Position numbers and translations under genes: made by a program. 64,000 nucleotides of DNA. Origin: Pseudobutyrivibrio sp. UBA3626. GTDB lineage: Bacteria; Bacillota; Clostridia; Lachnospirales; Lachnospiraceae. A model generated the notes under the pieces. It searched no databases. It saw nothing but the letters and a program-made list of their open reading frames with translations, and was not told where the DNA came from. Positions 37,230-44,371 of the stretch are shown here, one piece after another. Position 1 is the first letter of the stretch, and every line of letters starts with the position of its first letter. Where the stretch lies: the NCBI GenBank assembly GCA_002373675.1, contig DFLF01000001.1, forward strand, positions 20,090 through 84,089. Reading direction: 5' to 3'.

Positions 37230-39026
37230 TTATTTATTATCAAAAATAGACACATCTGACTTAAATTCATTTCCAAACATATCGTAAGCTACTACTTGAA
37301 CCGCATACTTAGATGAGTGTATATCACTTTTCTTAAGGGTCAGACCTTTAATATCAATGGTAAAAGTATTACCATCTACTTCTATCTTATCTCCAGGCTT
37401 TAACGGTAACACATCTCTACTTGCTGTTCCCACTTCATCATTGAACAATACTACACCAACCTGCCTAACCTGCTTACCCAATATACCCTTCAATACGACA
37501 AATCTAAATGTCTCCGGGACTCCGTTTCTTATTACTTTGCTCATATATATTTCATTATTAGCAGAGACATCTACCTGCGTAGCCATAATGGGATTCTTCT
37601 CTAACTCAAAACATTTCCCATCGAAATTCACTGCAAAATCAAGATTCTCCCAATCTGAATCCCCATTTTCTACATACTTACTTATTATTGGATTACCGAG
37701 TGAGCCATCTTCATTTTGCTCATATACTGTATATGTTACATTAAGAAGATAACGACTACTCTCAGGCGTTAGCGTGACATGAAACTTACCGTCATCACCT
37801 ATATAACCCCGATTTTGATAACTGATTGTAGTCTGTGGTATATCATTAAATATTCCCATAATGAGCTGCCTATATGCTTCACTTGGGCAAATCTTAAGAT
37901 ACTCCCTTATCTCATCCATATGATAATGACTGGGATAATATACGGACAGACCGGTAGCGTTAGCCTTAAAGTCACCATTTACCTTATAGATTATAGCCTC
38001 GCTTATGAGATTATCAACTGTTTTTGCCTTGCTGGTGTATATTTCCTGTTCATTGGACTTATACATATTATGATCTGCAAGAATACTCGCAGCTCCTGCC
38101 AAGTCTACAAAATTATCCATGTGCCCGGTTGAATTAGCACCAAAGGATGCTGCATTCTTGGTTGCTATTCTAAGTGCCAATCTGGCTTTGTTGCCTTCCA
38201 TCTCATTATTAATTCCAGCCATCATATCATCAAAAGCTTTCGTAATCTCTGCGAAATTCGTAAGATCAATTGCAGAAAGCGTTGCGGCACCATCCTTACT
38301 TACCTCAACACATTTATCCATATAGTCATCACATATATCCTTAGCCAAATCCTCACCTGTCTTCTTCGATAAAGACCTTGTAATTGTACTGTAATCCCAT
38401 CCCAAGCCAACTTCATAATTCTGTGAGGCGATAAGCATATCAGCATAATCAGATAAAGCCTTAGCCACCTCATAATCCGCCATAAGACAGGCATCAAAAC
38501 CAACGACTGATAGCCTCTTACCTTGGAGGCCACCTTCAAGTGCTTCCTTCAGCTCTGGAACAGTCAGCGTATCATTATTATATCGTTCATCAAAGCATGC
38601 CCCCTTAACTGTTCCTCCACCATGATCCCAAAGTAGAAGCATTGTATTATCGGAGGGGTATGCGGTTGTCCCAAACTCTACGAAGGATTGCAAAGTATCT
38701 GCAGAACCCATACATGCATCATCAAGACTTGCTATCTCCTGTAATCTGTGGTCTTTAACAACGTATCGCATTATCTTATCAGATGGAATATTGTTGCTTT
38801 GCCACTTAGTTGAACCACCTGTCTCAATTATGACATTCACATTATCCGGAATATTCGCAGACAAAAGTTCATTAATATTCTCGCTTGCAATCCCTGTCTT
38901 GGATTCTAAATCTGAGCCACACATATAGATAAGAAGTGTAGCGGAAGAGGGCGCTTTACTGCAAGAGCAAAGTGCCACAACAAAAATACATATTATAATT
39001 GAAAATAACAGTCTCTTAATTCGCAT
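37230..39026 (-). CDS. Clostripain-family (C11) cysteine peptidase lipoprotein
   Basis: 598 aa. It starts with a lipoprotein-type signal (RLLFSIIICIFVVALCSC, Cys at about 23). The caspase-like fold is recognised by the catalytic His in LLLWDHGGGTVKGACFDE and the catalytic Cys in LSVVGFDACLMADYEVA. Homologues cleave after Arg and are usually exported by gut Clostridia; the target here is unknown. The C-terminal 200 residues are beta-rich and may mediate binding. It follows the phosphatase gene by 47 bases; no clear terminator separates it from the gltB promoter. Confidence 0.9.
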   Translation of the reverse strand: MRIKRLLFSIIICIFVVALCSCSKAPSSATLLIYMCGSDLESKTGIASENINELLSANIPDNVNVIIETGGSTKWQSNNIPSDKIMRYVVKDHRLQEIASLDDACMGSADTLQSFVEFGTTAYPSDNTMLLLWDHGGGTVKGACFDERYNNDTLTVPELKEALEGGLQGKRLSVVGFDACLMADYEVAKALSDYADMLIASQNYEVGLGWDYSTITRSLSKKTGEDLAKDICDDYMDKCVEVSKDGAATLSAIDLTNFAEITKAFDDMMAGINNEMEGNKARLALRIATKNAASFGANSTGHMDNFVDLAGAASILADHNMYKSNEQEIYTSKAKTVDNLISEAIIYKVNGDFKANATGLSVYYPSHYHMDEIREYLKICPSEAYRQLIMGIFNDIPQTTISYQNRGYIGDDGKFHVTLTPESSRYLLNVTYTVYEQNEDGSLGNPIISKYVENGDSDWENLDFAVNFDGKCFELEKNPIMATQVDVSANNEIYMSKVIRNGVPETFRFVVLKGILGKQVRQVGVVLFNDEVGTASRDVLPLKPGDKIEVDGNTFTIDIKGLTLKKSDIHSSKYAVQVVAYDMFGNEFKSDVSIFDNK

Positions 39027-39073
39027 AGTTATTATTCCTTCAATCGAGAATTAGCTTTATCACCTATCCTTTA

Positions 39074-40648
39074 TCATTCCTTACACCCGTAATATTGTAG
39101 ACAAAGCATTGTTGTATCATCAAACTGCTCATTACCCATAGTAAATGCATCTATAGATTTTTTGACCACATCTATAACCTGCCTGGGGTCTTTAACTGTC
39201 TCTTTATTCAAATCAGCTATAAGACGCTCAGCCGTATATCTTTCGTTCTCATAGTTCTTAGCATCCTCTACTCCGTCTGTGTATACAAATACCATATCAC
39301 CCTTTTGCATATCTATCTCATACTCGTGGTACACATTATCAGCCTTGATTCCAAGTGCAAGAAAATGCTTATCCTTATACAACTTAAAACCGTCAGACGA
39401 CTTATATATGGGACACTCATGTCCGGCATTGGCACATCGAAGCTTACCCGTGGAAATCTCTAATATTCCCAGCCATACCGTTACAAACATCTTCTGGGCA
39501 TTGTCTCTGACAATCTCGTTATTAGCCTTCTTAAGTATCTCGGCAGGCGACGATGATTCAGTAGCGCACGCCGAGATAATACTTTTAGAAGATGCCATAA
39601 ACAAAGCTGCAGGAACACCCTTGTCTGATACATCAGCTATAAGTACACACAGATGATCTTCATCTGTCAAAAAGAAGTCATAAAAGTCTCCGCCTACCTC
39701 TCTTGCAGGCGTCATAGACGCATACAAGTCGAACTGGGGATAATCAGTAAAATACGGAAAATTACTTAGAATCATTGCAGCCTGAATCTTGGTTGCGGTG
39801 GTAAGCTCTGTCTTCTTCTTACTTAGCGCGTCAAACTGCTCTATAAAGATTATATTAAACATTATAAGAAGCGCAATAAGTATTGCAGCATCCGGCGAAG
39901 CGTATCCGGTTATAGACGCTGTTATAAAATAATAAGCCGTGGGAACCGCAATAAATATTGTGGCAGCGATCTTATGCCTAAAGGGTGCTCTGGATGAAAA
40001 CCACACAAACACTGCCGATGTGACCATAGCAATCAGCAAATACAAATCACATATGAAGAAATACTGTGTGGTAACGAGCATGCCGTTACCATCAATATAT
40101 GCCAAAAACGGAACAAACAAATTAACAAGTATAACAAGTATTGCCGGTATGAGCAAAACTTTGAGTATCTTGTCTGCCACCATTGCCGCCTTGGAATAGA
40201 TATCAAGTCTCTTACATACATATGACCAGAAACAATAACAGAGTCCCACCTCAAATATGTTATAGCATGTCGCACTCCCCAGAATTATCCCTGACAGATT
40301 AGGATGCGCCTCAGCAGATATAAATATTGAACCTGTTACAAAAAGCATCCCATTGTAAAATATCATAAGAAGGAAACTGGTTATTGAGTTATTGTTTTCA
40401 TCCTTATAAGACACCTTAAGACAGCTATAGTAAAGAACAATAGCAATTATCAGACCGAACATATTGATTCCGGCCTTAAAGAGTAAATTGTGTGTGAGTT
40501 CATCTACTATAGACACATCGACAACCTTATATCCTGAGATAAGACTCACGATACAACAGGCAATCAAAAAAAACAGTCCTGCGACTCTTACTATTCTTCT
40601 GAATTTTTGGTAGTTTTCACTTGGATTTCTAGTCTTCATAGAAAACAT
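39074..40648 (-). CDS. Membrane PP2C-type phosphatase (SpoIIE/RsbU class)
   Basis: 524 aa. Seven or eight hydrophobic segments fill residues about 18-275, followed by a coiled linker and a SpoIIE/PPM phosphatase domain with metal-binding Asp residues in PAREVGGDFYDFF, LIADVSDKGVPAALFM and VFVYTDGVEDAK. Such proteins dephosphorylate anti-sigma-factor antagonists in partner-switching pathways or act in sporulation; no anti-sigma or STAS gene is in the window. The ATG overlaps the stop of the HipA-like gene by one base, which links it to a kinase by coupling. Confidence 0.9.
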   Translation of the reverse strand: MFSMKTRNPSENYQKFRRIVRVAGLFFLIACCIVSLISGYKVVDVSIVDELTHNLLFKAGINMFGLIIAIVLYYSCLKVSYKDENNNSITSFLLMIFYNGMLFVTGSIFISAEAHPNLSGIILGSATCYNIFEVGLCYCFWSYVCKRLDIYSKAAMVADKILKVLLIPAILVILVNLFVPFLAYIDGNGMLVTTQYFFICDLYLLIAMVTSAVFVWFSSRAPFRHKIAATIFIAVPTAYYFITASITGYASPDAAILIALLIMFNIIFIEQFDALSKKKTELTTATKIQAAMILSNFPYFTDYPQFDLYASMTPAREVGGDFYDFFLTDEDHLCVLIADVSDKGVPAALFMASSKSIISACATESSSPAEILKKANNEIVRDNAQKMFVTVWLGILEISTGKLRCANAGHECPIYKSSDGFKLYKDKHFLALGIKADNVYHEYEIDMQKGDMVFVYTDGVEDAKNYENERYTAERLIADLNKETVKDPRQVIDVVKKSIDAFTMGNEQFDDTTMLCLQYYGCKE

Positions 40649-41421
40649 TATAATTCATAATTCTTGATGTTACAAGGGGTTGACAATTCCTTCAGTTGAT
40701 ATACCAGAACTTCCTTTTCAAAAGAATCCGGTTCAGTTTTCAACCAGTTAAGCGCTTTTGGTACATCGATATCAAAGCTTTTCCCAAAATACTCCCTTTG
40801 TTTACTAAACGAGCCACTAAATGGACGCGCCACAACCCTTTTTATGTTTTCTTCAATTGGCAATCTGCTGTTTATACTAATGTTTGCTGTAAGAAGCGAT
40901 ATGCCATGGTCAAATAAAGGTGCTGTATTAAATCCATGATCCGTCGATATAAGCGCAAGATTATTGAAGTGCCTGTCTTCATTTAGTACTATTGAGTCTA
41001 ATGTGAAAACTTTGCCTAAGTAAGAAGTAATATCTATATTGCAACATTCTTTAACAAATCTGATAACATATTGTATTCGTTCATCTATAGTGTCAAATTG
41101 TAAAATATCATCAGCAAGATTCTTACCATATTCGTTCAAATATAGTCTATAAAGTGTAACAAGTTCTTCATTTTGATGGAGAAAGTTCTTGCTTCTGCAT
41201 CCTGATTTCCCATTTATGATACATTGTTCATATAGTACATATTCCTCTTGTCTAAGAGATGAAAAAGTGAGCAACGAAGACACAAGATATTCCGCCAGGC
41301 CCTCACAACCACGATTATCTATTTTGTACCAATATCCGTTCTTATAATACTTTACTTGTGTTCCCTCACTAGTTCCTGCCTGACTCACAATGTATTTCTC
41401 ATCAATACTAATGTTAACCAT
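40648..41421 (-). CDS. HipA-like Ser/Thr kinase, single-domain form
   Basis: 257 aa. It shows the second half of the HipA-type kinase fold: catalytic-loop-like LDSIVLNEDRHFNNLALI (Asp and Asn both present) and the metal-binding PLFDHGISLL, equivalent to DFG. The N-terminal subdomain (VKYYKNGYWYKID, with a likely ATP Lys, then a Glu-rich helix) is short, and the HipA N1 domain is absent. The preceding gene ends with a segment resembling that missing N1 part, so the kinase may be split over two chains. Substrate unknown. Start overlaps the preceding gene by 8 bases, with GAGGG upstream. Confidence 0.75.
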   Translation of the reverse strand: MVNISIDEKYIVSQAGTSEGTQVKYYKNGYWYKIDNRGCEGLAEYLVSSLLTFSSLRQEEYVLYEQCIINGKSGCRSKNFLHQNEELVTLYRLYLNEYGKNLADDILQFDTIDERIQYVIRFVKECCNIDITSYLGKVFTLDSIVLNEDRHFNNLALISTDHGFNTAPLFDHGISLLTANISINSRLPIEENIKRVVARPFSGSFSKQREYFGKSFDIDVPKALNWLKTEPDSFEKEVLVYQLKELSTPCNIKNYEL

Positions 41422-42106
41422 ACATATCCCTCACTAATACATCTTCCGCGCGTATATTCTCACCCATAAACCTAAACCATATATAATCATTATAGGAAAC
41501 TCCATGAGTTCTTCGTATTATATCAATTGGTCTATACTCAGATAAGCCTATGGACTTAAGTATCTCTAAAGCATCAGGCCTGTTCCTATCAAAACACCTA
41601 TGTTCAAGAATTACATTTAAACGATTTCTTGATATTTCATTTGAAGGAAATATTTGCCTTAAAGGATGCATAATAACCCGCTTAATAATAGCCTTATTTC
41701 TTCTGACACTAACCCTAGAGGAAAGCATATTTTTCCAATATACCTCAAAAACATATTCTTCCAGCATACTCCTATTTTCAAGACGTTTTCTGTATGCTTC
41801 AAGTATTCTTTGTTGCTGACTCAATTGAAATTCATAGTTGTTCTTCTCAACAATCAATTCCTGATATTGTAGCTTTTGTTGTTCTTTGTCTGCAACACAA
41901 CCGGGTGAAACTGCACCAAGACTTCTGCATTTTACCTTGTCCCCTTCACGCCACTGTTCATAATAATATGGCTTATTATTAATAGTCTTAACTATAATCG
42001 CAGGAGGTTCCTTAGTTATACGGCTTAGTCTTTCATCAATTCTTTTAAGTTGTTGCTTTAAGGCAAATATTTCATCTTCAATATTTAAATATTCATCATA
42101 TTCCAT
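41414..42106 (-). CDS. Partner protein of the HipA-like kinase (coiled coil plus HipA-N1-like tail)
   Basis: 230 aa from the ATG at 42106, chosen because GGAGG lies 6 bases before it; an in-frame ATG at 42124 would place the ribosome site inside the gene. It begins with a helical, coiled-coil-rich region (EDEIFALKQQLKRIDERLSR; the second helix pair about 80-115), a small motif KPYYYEQWREGDKVKCRSLG that looks like the wrapped beta segment of uncharacterised phage-type proteins, and a C-terminal RRTHGVSYNDYIWFRFMGEN that resembles the start of HipA-like proteins. Function unknown. It is translationally coupled to the kinase. Confidence 0.65.
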   Translation of the reverse strand: MEYDEYLNIEDEIFALKQQLKRIDERLSRITKEPPAIIVKTINNKPYYYEQWREGDKVKCRSLGAVSPGCVADKEQQKLQYQELIVEKNNYEFQLSQQQRILEAYRKRLENRSMLEEYVFEVYWKNMLSSRVSVRRNKAIIKRVIMHPLRQIFPSNEISRNRLNVILEHRCFDRNRPDALEILKSIGLSEYRPIDIIRRTHGVSYNDYIWFRFMGENIRAEDVLVRDMYG

Positions 42107-42123
42107 AATAATCCTCCAAGGCA

Positions 42124-42164
42124 ATTATAACATACAATACAGGAGATTTCTATATGTGTATGTT
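42124..42164 (-). promoter_or_regulatory. Promoter with inverted-repeat operator for the HipA-like pair
   Basis: TGTTATAAT (extended -10) lies just upstream of the partner gene. AACATAC at 42129-42135 and GTATGTT at 42158-42164 form an inverted repeat that spans the promoter, a layout typical of autoregulated toxin-antitoxin operons. Confidence 0.45.
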
Positions 42165-42165
42165 A

Positions 42166-42191
42166 AAAGCAGGTACCTAAGTACCTGCTTT
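42166..42191. terminator. Bidirectional-looking terminator after the Fic gene
   Basis: AAAGCAGGTAC pairs exactly with GTACCTGCTTT around a 4-base loop, with short T runs on either side. On the minus strand it ends transcription past the Fic gene, just ahead of the HipA-pair promoter. Confidence 0.75.
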
Positions 42192-42291
42192 AATCTGTTT
42201 CTCTTGTTTGACAGTCAGCTTATCGAGTTGAGACACTTGACGCGTCCCTTCTCTTGTCTTCAGGCGACAATAGAACACGTATGTCATCTTT

Positions 42292-42828
42292 CTAGTTATG
42301 GGGTATTTCCAGTATATCCATCAGCTTCACAAATGTATCCTGCCCATCAAGACATGTGTCTATAAGGTAACCCTTCTCATCTTGCCATTCAGAAAGTCCT
42401 CTGTAGTAATAATTCTTTTTAGAATCCTCTATTACAAATGGTATTACATTATGGTGAAGACACTCTTTAAGTGAAATAAGCCTTCCCACCCTTCCGTTGC
42501 CATCTTGAAAAGGATGAATATATTCGAAATCGGCATGAAATGCTATTATATCTTCTATTGCAACATTTTCCATCGAACAATAATCCTGTAACAGATCCTT
42601 CATATGCTTACTGACTTCTGATGGACTTACAGTCTTCCTTCCGCCCACAACATTAGCTCTCTTCTTGTAATCACCGACTGCAAACCATTCAAGAGTGGAG
42701 TCCTTAGTGTCATGCTTTAGTATATAATGTAAGTGCTTGATAATGTCCTCCGTAAGTTCATCCTCTGCCACATCTATTACATAATCTATCGCTCGAAAAT
42801 GATGTACGGTCTCTAACACATCATCCAC
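42292..42828 (-). CDS. Fic-domain protein, 5'-truncated
   Basis: 178 aa from a GTG at 42828. The AMPylation motif HPFQDGNGRVGR is intact and the surrounding Fic helices are present (KKRANVVGG, EYIHPF). Family-like coding sequence continues upstream in frame (about FGALYDKTSKDLLVDD) to a TGA near 42919 without a usable ATG, and this stretch runs into the purF terminator. The N-terminal inhibitory helix (S/T)xxxE(G/N) is not found. The gene is either a decayed Fic or an N-terminally shortened, uninhibited enzyme. It has no clear promoter of its own and follows purF by about 140 bases. Confidence 0.7.
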   Translation of the reverse strand: MDDVLETVHHFRAIDYVIDVAEDELTEDIIKHLHYILKHDTKDSTLEWFAVGDYKKRANVVGGRKTVSPSEVSKHMKDLLQDYCSMENVAIEDIIAFHADFEYIHPFQDGNGRVGRLISLKECLHHNVIPFVIEDSKKNYYYRGLSEWQDEKGYLIDTCLDGQDTFVKLMDILEIPHN

Positions 42829-42894
42829 TAATAAATCTTTACTTGTTTTATCATATAGCGCGCCAAAAGTAAAGATTTGTACATTATTAACCCC

Positions 42895-42929
42895 AAAAAG
42901 TAAAGATGACGCCTCTTTTCAAGGCGTCA
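42895..42929 (-). terminator. Intrinsic terminator after purF
   Basis: On the minus strand TGACGCCT pairs with AGGCGTCA around a 7-base loop and is followed by a T-rich stretch (TCTTTACTTTTT). It lies 37 bases past the purF stop and closes the glnN-amt-purF unit. Confidence 0.75.
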
Positions 42930-42965
42930 ACAGGGATATATAGTGAATGTGAGCGATAAACCTCA

Positions 42966-44336
42966 CTAAACGGGATAATCGTTATTAAAGCATGCCTTGC
43001 ACAGTGGCAAATCTCCTACCATAATATTAAAGTCTTCAAGCCTAAGATATTCTAACGAGTCAGCCCCTATTGTCTCCCTTATCTCCTCTGTAGAATGTTC
43101 GGATGCAATTAGCTGTCCCGAAGATGGGACATCTGTTCCGTAGAAGCAGGGATACAGAAAGGGTGGCGAGCTTATACGTACATGTACTTCACTCGCTCCC
43201 GCTTCTCTTAATATCTCAATAATCTGTCGCATAGTTGTTCCCCGAACAATGGAATCATCAATAAGAACTATTCTCTTATTCTTAACAACCGACTTGAGCA
43301 CGCTAAGCTTCATATGAACAGCCGCTCTTCTCTCTTCTCCGGTGGGCTTAATGAAGCTTCTTCCAATATAACTATTCTTGTGAAATGCAATTGCAAAGGG
43401 AAGTCCTGACTGCTTAGCGTAACCTTCTGCTGCGGCCAGGCCGGAATCAGGAACACCACATACTATATCAGCATCCACCTTATCAAGTCTTGCAAGAGCT
43501 ATTCCTGCTTTTCTCCTTGCTTCTCGTACCTCTATTCCATCTATAATAGAATCATCTCTTGCAAAATAGATATACTCAAATATACAGTGTGCTTTCTTGT
43601 TGGCACATAGCAATTCATCTGACACAAGTCCCTTAGGAGTAACTGTAATTATTTCTCCCGGCTTAACATCTCGCAAGAGTTCTCCTCCTACTGTGGTAAT
43701 AGCTGAACTCTCCGATGCAAATATATATGCCCCATTTCTTCTACCCATTACAAGAGGCTTAATACCAAGTGGATCTCTTACAGCAACAAGCTTTCTGGGG
43801 CTCATAATTATGCACGCATAGCCTCCCTTGAATTTGACAGTGGCTTTCTTTACGGCTTCTTCTATTGATGATGAATTAACACGCTCACTTATAATCTCGT
43901 ACGCAAGTATCTCAGAATCGGAAGTAGTATAATGCGCCTGTCCTCTATGCATTTGTTCCTCTTTGAGTTCTTGAGCATTGGTTATATTGCCATTGTGTAC
44001 AAGGGCTAGACTTCCTTTGATATAGTTCATTGCAATGGGCTGTGCATTCTCCGGTGTACTGCCACCACTCGTAGAATACCGTACATGCCCTACCCCTATA
44101 TTACCCTTAAGAGAACTAAGAATGTCTTTCGTAATAACCTCGCTTACTAGTCCCATTCCCTTATGAGTTATAACATTTCCCATAGGCCCACGGGTATTAC
44201 TCACTGAGATTCCCGCCGATTCCTGTCCTCTGTGCTGTAAGGCTATAAGACCATAGTATATATCCTTCGATACATCCCTGTCCTCGCTATCATAGATTCC
44301 GAATACCCCGCATTCTTCGTGTAGCTTGTCGTTCAT
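42966..44336 (-). CDS. purF: Amidophosphoribosyltransferase (PRPP amidotransferase)
   Basis: 456 aa from the ATG at 44336, chosen because AAGGA lies 8 bases upstream; in-frame ATGs at 44363 and 44378 lack ribosome sites. A short propeptide MNDKLHEE precedes the nucleophile Cys9 (CGVFGIY). The PRPP loop is VLIDDSIVRGTTMRQI. Four Fe-S-type cysteines are visible (AHCIFEY, YPCFYG, LCKACFN), so this is the Bacillus-like, oxygen-sensitive class. It commits PRPP and glutamine to purine synthesis. Located after the ATP-grasp gene rather than in a pur operon, which suggests control by nitrogen status. Confidence 0.95.
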   Translation of the reverse strand: MNDKLHEECGVFGIYDSEDRDVSKDIYYGLIALQHRGQESAGISVSNTRGPMGNVITHKGMGLVSEVITKDILSSLKGNIGVGHVRYSTSGGSTPENAQPIAMNYIKGSLALVHNGNITNAQELKEEQMHRGQAHYTTSDSEILAYEIISERVNSSSIEEAVKKATVKFKGGYACIIMSPRKLVAVRDPLGIKPLVMGRRNGAYIFASESSAITTVGGELLRDVKPGEIITVTPKGLVSDELLCANKKAHCIFEYIYFARDDSIIDGIEVREARRKAGIALARLDKVDADIVCGVPDSGLAAAEGYAKQSGLPFAIAFHKNSYIGRSFIKPTGEERRAAVHMKLSVLKSVVKNKRIVLIDDSIVRGTTMRQIIEILREAGASEVHVRISSPPFLYPCFYGTDVPSSGQLIASEHSTEEIRETIGADSLEYLRLEDFNIMVGDLPLCKACFNNDYPV

Positions 44337-44371
44337 AATTATTTCCTTCACTTTATCCTCCATGTTACTAT

